A stretch of 64,000 nucleotides of DNA from Plumapathes pennacea (lineage: Eukaryota; Cnidaria; Anthozoa; Antipatharia; Myriopathidae), in assembly GCA_964036295.1 (NCBI GenBank), contig OZ038471.1, positions 9,092,684 through 9,156,683 on the forward strand, given 5' to 3'. Position 1 is the first letter of the stretch; each line of letters opens with the position of its first letter. Under the pieces are notes generated by a model. The model worked only from the letters and a program-made list of their open reading frames with translations. It did not search any database and was not told where the DNA came from. Of the stretch, positions 1 to 12,114 are shown one piece after another. Position numbers and translations under genes: made by a program.

Positions 1-327
1 GGCGAGCGTTTTTCCCCACTTTTTGAGTGCTCTCGGCACTTGCTGCGTGCTTTTCCCTCTCCAAACTGTTGAAGTGCTTTTTGATGAGGTCACGTTCTTT
101 ACCGATTCACGGTGAACCGTACTAGCTGGTGCCTTCACTTAAAGCCAAATTTTATCTCGAAGTTGGGCATTGGTGACTCCATTCTCGTATTATTTTCTCT
201 TTTTTTGCCAGAGGATGACGTAAGCGTGGTTTATAACTTATAAACCACGGGTAAGTGTGGTTTATAAGTGGCAAACCACGGTTTTCGACCAATCAGCGCG
301 CGGCTTGTATCGTGACTATGTTATAAA
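1..327. repeat. Deletion derivative of a palindrome-ended element
   Basis: Bases 1-54 match one arm of the palindrome at 52,044-52,100, and bases 55-327 match 52,803-53,079. About 700 bp present in the 52-kb copy are missing here, so this is an internally deleted copy. The right part holds short inverted pairs of GTGGTTTATAACTTATAAAC type and ends CTATGTTATAA, as in the other copy. The left end runs off the window. No protein is encoded. Confidence 0.8.
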
Positions 328-603
328 TATATATACACTATGAACTAAACATATATACCCACAATGTATATACCTTGGTATACAAGAATTGTACCAAATG
401 CTTCTTGAGAAAGTAATCTCTACATAAAGATAATTATTTTGATAAATTAATTACCTATAAATTATGTATTTAAAAAGTTATTATGATGGAAGAGATATTC
501 CAAATATGTGTCCATATAAAGAAATCAATGTCATCCGTTCTGTCTGAAGGGTATAAAAATCTATTTTATACATACATTACAGAGTATCTATAGTCGTCAT
601 GTC
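328..603. other. AT-rich spacer
   Basis: AT-rich sequence with TATATA runs between the palindromic element and the transposase remnant. I see no coding signal. Confidence 0.5.
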
Positions 604-2330
604 TTATTCTTTTTCAATAGAATTAGGAGTGATACCAATGTATGCACTGCCTTCTCCTGTATCAAGATAAAGGCATTTGCGAAGAATGCTCTCCACAGAT
701 ATGCACATCAACTGCGTTGCCTCTCTTATGACAGGTATCAGATGCATTAGCTCGGCAACTGGACCCGTGAGATTTGACGAATTCAATGTTGTAGAGGGAT
801 CCTTCTCAAAAACTTTGATCATTGCTTCTTTTTCTCAGGATGATTTCTCTTACGTTCCGTGGCTTTTGCTTCATCTTGATAAACACTTTCGTGCGTTCTT
901 GGTTGGGCTTCATAACTTCGATTTTGTTGTTTGATGTATGGGTATATTCTGCAGTTCCCTTTCTTGTCCGTCCTCAGATTTTCACCTTTATGTTTACAGT
1001 AGGGGCATCCATTTTGTCCATTGAACTGCATCAGATCCAAAAACGGACACTTTGCAGGAGCATCAAGAGTGCTACTAATTATCATTGCCTTTACTGTGAT
1101 CGGATTTGGACAGTCAGGAACACAAACTTCGAACCCATCCCTGTACAGAGATTGTAATGCAGTACTCAGTGGATGGAAGAATGTTTGGAAAATTGGCTTT
1201 GAATGGCCAAACCAAAGTCCTGCAAATATTCGGTATTTGCGCGTGTACCTCACCTTTGGAGGCAAGTCACAAATAACCATATATACAGGCCAAACATTGA
1301 AGTTTGACGAGCCACTCCAAAGCAATGTCTATCAATCTGAAAAGCAATGTTATACGGATTTCTTAAAAATCCCTCGCCTCCAAAAAATCGTTAAAAATTA
1401 TTTCCATCTAAAATGTCTTCTATGTTTTTAGCAGTGCCACGCTTCTGCTTGCTTTCCTCGTGCTTAAACTTGTACTGTAACAGATTCAAGAAGCCTTTTT
1501 CCTGAAAGAAGCTGCTAAGTTGAGTGATCAATGGCAATAAAATGAAAGACCGCCAAGTTGTACAATTTAGTCCATTGAAGTTGAAAGCACAGTGAGTGCA
1601 TTGCTGCTGTGCTGAAGGGATTTCGTTTCCAATGTAATTATTGCAATTATTACATACGTAGTGCCATTCAATCGGAGCTTTTAAATTTCCAAAAAATCCC
1701 ACAGTTGTTTCGCTGATCTCTTGCACTGGTTTGGTGTAGGGCAGTGCAAGTAAATTAACATGAGCAAATGAGCCAGGGCACTTCCCGTCAAACGTTCTGC
1801 CATGGCATACGTTATGACGGAAATTACGTGCATGGATGTGGTTAGCGGGCATCCTTCAAACAGAGGCTGATCATTACACTTCTCGTCAGTCTCATTTTCG
1901 TCGGCACCGCATTCAAACAAATCAGAAGCATCCTCTTCTTCATCCAACTCTCCCATTTCTTCGTTTTCCTCCATGGCAAGGGTAATACCTTCATTAAAAT
2001 CTGTCGCTAGATATTCAACGTCTTCAGTAACCTGGATAGTATCTTCATCTTCTGTGGGATCATAATCGTTTTCAAACGAGGCCCCTTCGAAACCGATTTA
2101 TCGACTCGCATTTCGGCCGAATCCTCCATGTCCAACAAGGCAGTTTGCTGACAAAAAGGTACAGATTCTGTAGTGGGAAGAGGTGAAATTGCTCTGTCCT
2201 GTTCTTCCAACCAGTCACGGCGAGTGCTCCGGGGTATCTGTTTCCATTCTAATCCTTGCTTATGCAGGTAAGATAGGTATCTTTTCCTTGGTTTTTGTTT
2301 GTTTGTTTGTTGTTCTGCCATATTAAAACT
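604..2330 (-). pseudogene. Broken EnSpm/CACTA (TNP2-type) transposase
   Basis: Minus-strand reading frames line up as one transposase broken by frameshifts. The order is: a basic start (MAEQQTNKQKPRKR, near 2,322); an acidic stretch (1,920-2,060); a segment like the TNP2-family N-terminal region (CPLTTSMHVISVITYAMAER, 1,720-1,870); a Cys-rich motif (YVCNNCNNYIG ... CTHCAFNF, 1,560-1,660); then VWPVYMVICDLPPK and FNGQNGCPYCKHKGE (about 1,000-1,290). Frames change near 2,085, 1,700, 1,390 and 820, and a stretch appears missing around 1,330. The catalytic C-terminal half is not found. The family call rests on recognising the FNGxNGCPYC and NVWPVY motifs; it should be checked by alignment. The element is dead, and I could not find its termini. 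Confidence 0.7.
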
Positions 2331-2589
2331 TAAACGCAAAAAGTGGATATGTTTAGTGATCGCCTAGAGCATAATTAATTCATTTGGCATCTCCCCGTAG
2401 TAAATTTCCGGAGTAACATTAAAAACATACCCAAGGTAAGCAAGCCGGCTACGCAACGTGCAGATATCCACGACTATGCACGTAATATCGGTAGTTATTT
2501 CTAGGTTATCGCTTTGTTTAATGCTTGTCTGCCATAACAAATCTAACGCGCAAAAGGTGATTCCCGCCTAATTTCCGCACGGTAATTAT

Positions 2590-3563
2590 GAGGCAGTCTC
2601 TGTAAAAACCACCAGCTGATTTTTTGCGTCAAAAATGGATTTCGCTAATTTTCCTCCCACAAGTCAAGGTTGATATGCACCTCAAAAAACTGAAACCCTT
2701 TCGTCTGAAATATTTTTGTGTCCTCCGAAATCGAGCAAAATGACCTTGACCCCGTGTCAGCCATTTTGACGCCTGTCGGATTTCGAAAATTGGCAAAGTT
2801 CGGCCGGTCGCTTTGTCAGTAGTACAAGTTCCCAAAATTTAAGGTTTCTTTTATTTGAAAGAATGGCATCTGTTCTTTACATAGAAGTGTTCCAAATCTC
2901 AGTGCGTCAAATATCTGCAGAATACCAGGTCAATAGTCTAACCTGCCTCCGACTACGTTTCACGATGGCATGTTTTGACCTTTTTCAAAATGTATTTAGC
3001 AAAAAGTGGGAAAGTTTATTCTGAAGCAGTCTGCAGTAAATTAAAGTTTAAGGTTTCATCTACAAATATCTGCAATAAAAGCTTTTGGCCTCGATCTTCT
3101 CCAGTGTGCTATGAGCTTCTGAATATCACTAATTTCACACTTTTTGCAGTTACGTGCGCCCGTTTTTCGACTGTCACATTAAGCATTGTTAGCCGCTGCA
3201 ATCTAAACAAATGCCGTCTTACATGATTCTGAACAACTGATAAAGCTTGAACAGTGCGTGGGTACACAAATTTGTCCGTTTTCCGCCAAAAGTTGAGTGT
3301 CAAATCTCTTAAATGATTGCGTACCACACATGCGACTGCCGCCGTCCACATAAATAGAGTAAAGATGCATTTTACACGCAAGAAATACACATCCTTTATA
3401 AACCTTACCAATATTTTCGCTGAATTTTACAGTATATCAAAGAAACACATTGTGGTTCTTTCTCTGCATGAATAATTTCGCCGTTAATTGTCAGCGACAA
3501 GACGTCAACAACAGAATGACGCAGTCTATTTTTAGATTGGATTGTAACGCAACCTGTGTTTCA
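2590..3563. repeat. Left terminal inverted repeat of the 6.6-kb element
   Basis: Inverted counterpart of 8,249-9,197. It contains outward-reading open frames at 2,629-2,835 (68 aa) and 3,109-3,411 (100 aa), both on the minus strand. Each has an open counterpart in the other repeat (8,953-9,159 and 8,470-8,679, plus strand). Confidence 0.85.
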
Positions 3564-4849
3564 CCGTATTAGGATCTGATGTGCCAAAGGTGGGTCAGTA
3601 GATGATGCATATCTATATTTAGGTTCAGGAAGGAAAAAAAATCATAGTCATTTGCTTGTAAAATCTGCGAGGTACTTTTTTTTTTCAATACAAAACCGGA
3701 ATGGGATAGTAATACTCAGCTGATTCTCTTGGCAAACAAGGGCGCGGAATTGATTCCCGAACACAGCGCAATGGCAAACTGTTTTCTTTTGAGGAAAAAG
3801 GGTTTTACTTGTGGTAATTCAAGAGGAGTTGCAGATGTAATACAATTGTTGGACTGCAAGGCGGACGTGAGCAACCATCTGGCCACTTATAATTTATCAA
3901 AAGAAAGGCTGACAGAATACCAGCTAATCCTTGCCAGGGCTGGCTTTTTTTATTTGATTGAGGCCCAAATCAGATGTATGTGGGTTTGCCCTCGTCATCG
4001 ACACAATCTTGGGAAGTTTTGGACACGCTCAAGAACAACTTGTCAGTATCCCGACCATAAAGCACCAAGAAGTAGACTAAATAAGGGCCCGGGCCAAGTT
4101 GTCAATCTTCAAATCGCTAAGGATGTATTTCGAGTCCATGGATCTGTCCTTCAACTTGGATCACGTAAGTTTTATGTCTATGTGACTGTGTCTATGTGAA
4201 TCGATCTAACTAAAATTCATTTTGTTGTCTACATTTTTGGTAAGTCCACCACACCCATATTGCTTTTTTGTTTAATATCTAATGAAAGATTTAAATTAAA
4301 AGTTTTCTAGTTAGGTTTTCCAGGCAAATTTCTACAGAAAGCTTATGTATTGATGGTGCCGGGCTTTTTATCAGCCAGTCATATTCGAGTATTATCTCAT
4401 ACAAGTGTACACAACTGTGTGCACAATTTGAAACTAGACAATGTTCATTCATTGGAAACTTAGTTTTCTTATGTTTTTTAGCCATATGTAACGGTCGGCG
4501 CAAGCGTCACAAGACTTTGGCGAAAGAAGAGGTTTGGCTAAAGGAATCTGCACCTAGAAAAGAGGCAGAAGTAGACCAAGAAATACCGACTTCTCAGATC
4601 CGGTGAGTACACTTGATTGAGACTGTTAACGAAGTTACACTAACAAGCCGTGGCCTTGATTTTACACTAATAAGTCGTGGCCTTATAGTTTTTTAAACAT
4701 TTTCCACGCCAGCTTTTGTCGCTTTCGCAATTCATTCATTCTAGGTGGTAGAAACAGAAAATATATATCCTACTTTCTGCAGAAAAAAGAAGCAAATTAA
4801 CCTTTGATTTGTCAACCTCGCTCCATCCGAAAAAAAGAGAAAGAAAGAA

Positions 4850-4876
4850 GGAAAAAAAAAAAAAAAAAAAAAAAAC
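4850..4876. repeat. Poly-A tract in transposase intron 2
   Basis: A run of about 26 A inside the intron 4,603-5,256. Confidence 0.9.
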
Positions 4877-5122
4877 AATAACGCGCCTGAGGATAGAGTT
4901 GGCTAGATATATTATTGTGACTTGACTCTTGGTAACTATTGACTGAATGCAATTTGCAGCAGATGATTCCTCGAACCTTGTTAACTCCAGCTGTCTTAAG
5001 TCTTGGTCTGCACCCCAGTCTCCGAAGTTTAAGAACGAAAAAAAGAGGGGGGAGGGGGTTTACTAGTAATAAGTTTTTAGAGTCGAATATTTGATAATGA
5101 TGTTCGTAATATTGTTATTTAT

Positions 5123-5125
<3 letters not shown>

Positions 5126-5178
<53 letters not shown>
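5126..5178. repeat. (ATT)n microsatellite
   Basis: About 17 ATT/TTA units near the 3' end of transposase intron 2. Confidence 0.9.
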
Positions 5179-5181
<3 letters not shown>

Positions 5182-8100
5182 TTTTACATCAATCCAAGTG
5201 ATATCGCTGCATATAGTCTATCAGCCTTAGCTTACAACGTATCGTTACTATCCTAGAATAACCGGATCATCGTCCCGACACCTTGAAAGCCCCGCAGAGT
5301 CCCCATCGCCGAATGATCAATCTTTTTCCAGTAAAGGCTGGACTCCAGGTGCGTGGCGCTGCAGTGAAGCAACTTTTAGCTCATCAGACGATTCCTTGGA
5401 AGCTTCAGCTAAAGTTGATAACTCTGATATAACTCTGCAAGTATTTAATGATGCAATAGGGAAAATCTCGCAATATGCTTCATACCAGAAAACGAACAAA
5501 CTAACATTTAGACTCAACACCACATGGACTGAAGCAACGGAACAAGAAAAACAGTTGTGCGCAGAAGAGGCAACCGAAGCATGCCGCGTCGTCTGCAGCA
5601 TAATTGTCCCCAAAGATCCTGACATGCTGTTTAATGCTTTGCTGCGGCCACCAACATGTAGTGATGTAAGCGCAGATCTGATAGCTCTGATGACTGCACA
5701 CAAACAGGCACCATCTAAGCAACTGAAGATACAGATCCTCAGCATATATGCTAATCGATACAGCATCAACCAACTGCTTCAGATGCACGAGAAGTTTGAG
5801 AAGATAACAGAATGGCAAGTGAGGCAAGCTAGGAAACATGCAGCGACCGTCGGAATAGCAGCAACTGTTGAAAAGCTGCCACACCATCGCATTTCCATAG
5901 ATGTGACGAAGCTAACTTATTTCCTGGAATTTACTGATCGCCCGTACTTCTTCCAGGACGTGGCGTTTGGCACACGGACGCTCAAGTTAGAAAGTGGCGA
6001 AAAGCTTATGATGCCAAATATTATCCGCACTGTCACGCGATCTACTATAATAGCACAGTACCTCAAGTACTGCAGTGATGAGGACTTTTCACCTCTGAGC
6101 AGAGCGACTTTATACCGAATACTGTGCGTAAGGGAGGCATCACAGCGCACAAGCTTGAAGGGACTTGATAACACAGCAGCTGATGGTTCGGAAGCTTTTG
6201 AGACTGTTCTCAAGGTTGTAGATGAACTCCAGAGGGTGGGTGCGCCAAAGGAATGGTCCGAAGAAACCCGAAAAGAACTACGTGATGCTAAGCGGTACCT
6301 CAAGACAACCTACAGAGATCACTGCAAGCCACAAAGCCAGTGTGCTGACCATTGTCGAGACTATGCCCTCAGCGATCCAACAGACAACGATCTGCGGCAG
6401 GCATGCGATCACAGTCACGGAGAAGTCTGCAACAGTTGTGAAAGCGTCAAGAACATCTTTGAGGGCATTGAAATCAAGATCGAAGAGATTGCACCGAATT
6501 TCTATACCAGTGAGCAAAAGGAGGACTTACTTTATGACCTCAAGCAAGCTAAAGAACATCCTTCGTTCAGCCAATCAGGAAGCCAGTAAGCAGCATGTGC
6601 TGGACAACTTGGACGTCAAGTCAGTACTAATACTTGTCGACTGGGCGATGACGTTTTTGCAAATAAAGTACAGAGAGAAGCAAAGCGACTGGTTCGGCAA
6701 ACGTGGCCTAAACTGGCACATTTCAAGTGTCGTCTCAAAGACTGAATCCGGTAGCACTGAAGTCTTGACTTACGCCCACCTTTTCGACAGTTGCACCCAG
6801 GACTGGTTTGCCGTGGCCAGCATCATAGAGCACCTACTATCGTGCATCAAGAAAGAACAGCCATCCATTGAAAGAGTCTTCCTGCGTTCAGACGAAGCTG
6901 GATGCTACCACAACCATCAATTGATCGCAGCAATGCAAGGGATTGGTCAGAGGCATGGTGTTATAGTGGAAAGGTAGGACTTCTCTGAGCCCCAGCAGGG
7001 AAAAGATGTGCGATCGTATCTTGTGTCCAATGAAGGCGGCAATCAAGCGGTACTGTAATGAACGTCATGACATCCGCACCGCATCAGACATGCGAAAAGC
7101 TCTCCGCGAACGACCAGTGAGAGGAACGACAGCCGCGATGGGCCACGTTGACCAAAGTAGAAAAGAGATTGTGGTGAAAAAATTCCCAGGATTCAGCTCA
7201 TATCACAATTTTGGCTTTGAAGAGAACGGCATTCGAGTTAGCAAAGCATTTGGAGTTGGCAGAGGAAAACTCATTTTGTATGGGAACATCACGACTAAGC
7301 CACAGGGCCAACATCACTAGTCACAGAGGAAGACAAGGGATTTTTTCCGCCAGTATTGCGCAGGGAACTACATCAGAAGAGTAAGGAGATAGCGGAGACT
7401 GACGACGGCGTAGTGCAGTACGAATGTCCGGAAGTTGCTTGCACACGGTCATTTAGTCGCTTAAAGATTTGGAAGCTCACCAAGATGTTGGCGTCCACTT
7501 CGTTGCCTCAAGCGAGAGCATATTTGACTCCTTGAAGAGAGACTGGGTCAAGAAATTCGCCACAATTTCTTTAGAAAAGAAGAAAGATGCGCTGGAAACA
7601 AGATGCGAGTCTAGTACTCAACCAATTGCTGCGCACTGTCCCATGGGCTGGGCACTGCACAAGCCTCGACCAGCACCAACTCGGTATTCCCCGCAGGTTA
7701 GGCAATACCTGAACAACTGCTTTGATTTGGGTGAGAAAACGGGCCACAAGGCAGATCCCCAGCAATTGGAACAGATATGAGGAATGCAAGAAACGAGAGT
7801 GGTGACAGAATGTTTCAAAGACAGGAATGGTTGAACAAGGCACAGGTCCAGGGGTTCTTTTTGCGATTAGCTGCTAGTCGTCGAAGGCCAAAAACTGCCG
7901 ATGACGACGTTGGCGATGAGGAGAAGGAGCAATGCAGCGAAGACGCCCTGGCCCAGGAACTCATGGAACGTGAACAGTGCGTTTTGAAAAGCGTCATCCA
8001 GGAACTGTCTCTCAAGCACCCCATTGAATATGGCTCATTCAATCTTTGCGAGTATTACCGCACGAATAAGCTGAATAGCTTCAGCGTGAAAGTACTTAAA

Positions 8101-8248
8101 GAGATGTGTTCTCATTTTGACATTTCCTTTAAGTCAAGAGACAAAAAAGCCGACCTGGTGGCGAAGATCGGACATGAACTAAAAGCGTGTTCCTGTTTCA
8201 AAGCGTAAGCTAGATTACGTGAACGCACAAATGGAAAGTTTCAAAAAT

Positions 8249-9197
8249 TGTGAAAAACAGGTTGCGTTACAATTTGATCTAAAAATAGGATACGTCATTC
8301 GGTCGCCGATCAATTAACGGAGAAATTATTCATCAAAGAAAGAATGACAACGTCTTTCTTCGAAATACTATAAAATGCAGGGAAAATATAGGCAAGGTAT
8401 ATAGAGGTGCATGTGTGTATTTTCTTGCGTGTGAAAACATTTATGTAGACGGCGGCAGTAGTCGCATGTGTGATCCGCGATCATTTAAGAGATTTGACAC
8501 TCAAATTCTGGCGGAAAACGGACAAATTTGTGTACCCATGCACTGTTCAAGCTTTATCAGTTGTTCAGAATCATATAAGACTGCATTTGTTTAGATTAAC
8601 AATGTTTAATGTGACAGTCAAAAAACGGGCGCACGTAATTGCAAAAAGTGTGAAGTTAGTGATATTCAGAAGCTCATAGCACACTGAAGAGGATCGAGGC
8701 CAAAAGCTTTTATTGCAGATATTTGTAGATGAAACCTTAAACTTTAATTTACTGCAGACTGCTTCAGAATAAACTTTCCCACTTTATGCTAAATACATTT
8801 TGAAAAAGGTCAAAACATGCCATCGTGAAACGTAGTCGGAGGTAGGTCAGACTAGTGACCTGGTATTCTGCAGATATTTGACGCACTGAGATTTGGAACA
8901 CTTCTATGTAAAGAACAGATGCCATTCTTTCAAATACAAGAAACCTTAAATTTTGGGAATTTGTACTACTGACAAAGCGACCGGCCGAACTTTGCCAATT
9001 TTCGAAATCCGACAGGCGTCAAAATGGCTGACACGGGGTCAAGGTCATTTTGCTCGATTTCGGAGGACACAAAAATATTTCAGAAGAAAGGGTTTCAGAT
9101 TCTTGAGTTGCATATCAACCTTGACTTGTGGGAGGAAAATTAGCGAAATCCATTTTTGACGCAAAAATCAGCTGGTGGTTTTTACAGAGACTGCCTC
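8249..9197. repeat. Right terminal inverted repeat of the 6.6-kb element
   Basis: Reverse-complement match to 2,590-3,563. It starts 41 bp after the transposase stop codon and ends CTGCCTC at 9,197, followed by the TTAT target copy. It holds the counterparts of the two TIR open frames (8,470-8,679 and 8,953-9,159). Confidence 0.85.
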
Positions 9198-9201
9198 TTA
9201 T

Positions 9202-10635
9202 ATTTCCCGCCGAACATCTGGAATACGGTAAAATATTATACCCCCCTAAATTAATGCCATTCCTAAAACCAGTAGCGCTCTTTCCCAGGCTCCACAATAA
9301 AATGATGCAATATGGCGGCCATAAAGGAAGCAGCAAAAGAAAACATAAATAATCATTATTGGCCTCTCTTTGTGTGCCACCGTCCTTTTCGAAACTTGAA
9401 ATGGGGGTGGCTTGAGAAACATATTTTGAGCTGTCAGATTACTGGATATATACGGCTTTTAATTGCTGTCGATCGATCGATCGAATCGCCACATCCTATC
9501 AAAACCAAAATCTCTAATGATAAGTGCATGGTGATCGACTACATGCACATGAAATTATGATTATTTTAGTTTATATACGAAACACCCCCAACACTATTTG
9601 AGTTGTGTACTTTCCAAGGGGCACTCATGAAACGCGCATTTTAAAACATCAATTCAATTCTTACCTTAATCACACCGCCAAAGAAGCAGCCACAAGGATT
9701 ACTTTGTGAACGAAGCTGACGGCGACCCGACTGCTCTACAGGTAGAAGACTTAAATCACTACCACTGGCGGCCTACTTAATGTGCTGGATACAACAAACA
9801 TGTTTGTGATCGATTGAATTAACTCTGGTTGAAGGTTAATCATTTATTAGCCGTTTCCGTCAGGTTGAGTCAGGTGACAAGGGAGTCGTATTTCTTTGTG
9901 CCCTACATGACCTCAGGTTGCAGCCTTTGAATCAACTCTTGACCTCGAAAGTCATTTTGCACAGTCGACGTTTATACTGATAGCTATGGGACGTTTTGCT
10001 CTGTTTTTTTTTGAAGCGGATTTAACTGTGGATATCTGTAGAAGAAGCAGTTGTGTTCTTCGCAATGGGTTTGAACAAGAGGAAGAGGTTGAGGCCAAGT
10101 ACCGTGGTGACCGTTACGTGGGTTTGATTCTCCGGATACATGGTACGTACGCTCAGTCTTGCTGTTGTCTTATATAATATGCAGTAAATATGTTATAACT
10201 GTGTAACGAATCAAGGTTATCGCAAAAGATTTTGACTGCATTGTACAATTGCGTGCTGTACTAAAGTATATGTACTAGCAGTTGCACGCCTGTAGTCGTG
10301 CCTAATTTCGCTCTTCTAAACATATTTGATCTATCCCGTACGTGCATTAATGATTTCAAATTCTCCTAATAAATAAAAAAAGCCATTCACAATGCTGGGA
10401 AACCATTACTACTTTGGCGCTCTTTTCAACCTGCATAATTATAGTCATGAGCATAAATTAACCGACATATTAAGGGCCCGCCACGCACCGCTGCTTACCG
10501 GTTCATGCGCGCGCAACTCCAGGAATGAAATGTTTTGACAAGCTAAGAGACGAATGGATTCTGTTGTAGTAAAATTGAAATAATTATTTTGACTGGCGAC
10601 CGATCGATGTGATGTTGGCTTCCTGAATATAGACA
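9202..10635. other. Intergenic stretch with one possible exon
   Basis: Mostly featureless. A GATC-rich palindromic patch lies at 9,468-9,484. Near 10,075-10,141 a plus-strand frame reads EEEVEAKYRGDRYVGLILRI and is followed by a donor-like gtacgt. It resembles one Tudor-like repeat (V-x-A-K-Y-R-G-D), but no partner exon was found, so I leave it as a hint only. Confidence 0.3.
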
Positions 10636-11637
10636 ACTAGACTGGCGTTGCCAGTGAGCTCGCGGTGTGAGTTGCGTCGAGACCAGAATATACTAAAATG
10701 GAAAGTAGGGACAAGAGTGGAACTCCCAAGAGAGACTTCCAGTTTCTCACCAGAAAACTATCACACAGTTATAGAGAACTTGGCTGTTGAAACCTTTCTC
10801 AAATGAAACCTGATTAAACTATAAATTATCATTACAACACTCATACACTTGCTTCTTTAAGGTTGAGCGACCCTGCATTTTGAGAATGCGCGACATATCT
10901 TTTTATGCACAATCGATTTTTGACAGTTTGACTTCGACTCTTATTTCTAACGAGAGGCCACGATTAATCCAGCCTTCGCTTCAATACTTTTGTGGTTTCT
11001 TTTATTAACTGAATACGTTTCTTCAATAAGGCTTTCGAGTATTCGTGTTCTGTAACAAGCGAGGAATGTAACACGACACTTTACAATATTATTGCGGTTT
11101 TGTTCACAGTGTGTTCAGTCATTTGTGAACTGCAAACTCAATGCTCAAGACTATTTCGGTGTATTTTGCATATCTGGTATATATGACCATTGCGAAACAA
11201 AGGCTACATGATCGAATGAAAGAAACATTTCAACAGGCAAAGTACGATGAGCAGAAGAATTTTATGACGCAACAGATGTCATGTACAAAGTAAAGCATAA
11301 ATCGCCATGTTTTGCGGCTAAAGCTCACCGTAGCTTTGGTAGCTTTGGTTTCCGTTTTCGGCCTGTTATCTTCCCAGAAGTATTTCGTGCCGCCACAGAA
11401 AGTTTCGTCGGGACTAAATATTTAGCGGCGACAGAGAAATTTGCAATCCTCGAGCGGTATCCATCAAACATTTGTTTACGGCTATTCTCAAAGCTACCAC
11501 GGTGAACTTAAGAACGCAAGCCAAAATCGTTCCCTAAAATCCAGTTTATCCGTGCATGTTCCACAGAGCCCAATGGTGTTGAGTTTGGATGGAATGCAGT
11601 TAACCTTTACACACAAGTAATTACGAGCAATTCACTG
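10636..11637 (+). repeat. Composite repeat A, copy 1, first part
   Basis: Starts ACTAGACTGGCGTTGCCAGT and matches 33,277-33,721, 58,910-60,290 and, inverted, 47,940-48,934. It has a small frame at 10,698 (MESRDKSGTPKRDFQF ... RELGC), and downstream a hydrophobic-then-basic frame (VFGLLSSQKYFVPPQK, about 11,350) interrupted here by a stop. The copy is split at 11,637 by the CACTG element and resumes at 21,408. Confidence 0.85.
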
Positions 11638-11990
11638 CACTGCAAAAAATGCCGAGTAAATTGACGCAAAGATTTTGAGTAAAACAGGTACTTTACTCAA
11701 TATTTTGAGTTTTTATACTCAAAATTGGAGTAAAATAATTAACTCAAAAAAGCGCTTTAGAATTACTCGCTATTTTGAGTAAATCTGCGGAAAAGGAACT
11801 TTTACTCGCACCTTTGAGTAAAAGTTTATTCACACTCTACTCACTTCTGAGTAACACGAAATGTACTTTACTCGACATTTTGAGTAAAAAAAAATGATGA
11901 GCGAAACACTTTGAGTAAATGTCAGTTTTGAGTAATTTCTACTCATTAAAGCTGATATTTTACTCAAAGCTCGAGTAAATCCAGTGGGAA
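11638..11990. repeat. Left subterminal repeats (GAGTAA/TTACTC)
   Basis: About 18 copies of GAGTAA or its complement TTACTC in both orientations, irregularly spaced. Clusters of short motifs next to the TIR are a known feature of CACTA elements and are transposase-binding sites in plant members; the role here is inferred. Confidence 0.8.
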
Positions 11991-12114
11991 GTCTGTATGT
12001 TGTCAATTTGGGCTTATACTTTTGAAGAGTCGAAGAGAACAGCTGCCAGAATAACAAAACATGCTTTATTGACATGGCAACGATGAAGTAGGTCGTACCC
12101 TGACGGCTTCTGTC

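Larger units (their letters stand above)
3771..8208 (+). pseudogene. Spliced transposase of the long-TIR element (disabled)
   Basis: Three exons join in phase: 3,771-4,164 (donor gtaagt), 4,482-4,602 (donor gtgagt) and 5,257 to about 8,208. The start is the ATG at 3,771. Exon 1 has a Cys/His cluster (CMWVCPRHRH ... CQYPDH) that could bind zinc. Exon 3 shows, in order, a Ser/Pro-rich linker and a Cys/His region (about 6,310-6,460). The nuclease-like core follows: LILVDWAMTFLQIKYREKQS (6,630), FLRSDEAGCYHNHQ (6,880) and DFSEPQQGKD (6,978), candidate D, D and E residues. Then come a C2H2-like finger (YECPEVACTRSF, 7,420) and a C-terminal SAP-like helix pair (VLKEMCSHFDISFKSRDKKA, 8,090). It is disabled by a frameshift near 6,550, a TAG at 6,975, a 2-bp loss near 7,005 and frameshifts near 7,320, 7,465 and 7,778. 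Confidence 0.75.
2590..9197 (+). mobile_element. 6.6-kb DNA transposon with ~0.95-kb terminal inverted repeats
   Basis: Bases 2,590-3,563 are repeated in inverted orientation at 8,249-9,197. Both ends begin GAGGCAGTCTCTGTAAAAAC read inward. Directly outside, TTAT occurs at 2,586-2,589 and again at 9,198-9,201, a good 4-bp target-site duplication. One spliced transposase gene lies between the repeats. A 4-bp target and a D-(E-x-QSDW)-D-E arrangement of conserved acidic motifs recall Sola-type elements, but I cannot assign a superfamily without a search. The two repeats differ by point changes and small indels, and the gene is broken, so this copy is not young. Confidence 0.85.

Noticed and set aside
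5317-6517. Minus-strand frames of 79-150 aa over the transposase
   Set aside because: Shadows of the plus-strand transposase exon; they carry no motif.
2590-9197. Assignment of the long-TIR element to Kolobok or piggyBac
   Set aside because: The target copy is TTAT, not TTAA, and the protein lacks the THAP and core motifs I would expect of Kolobok.
9986-10177. Stand-alone 63-aa gene
   Set aside because: Only about 22 residues look Tudor-like and a donor site follows; no other exon was found.
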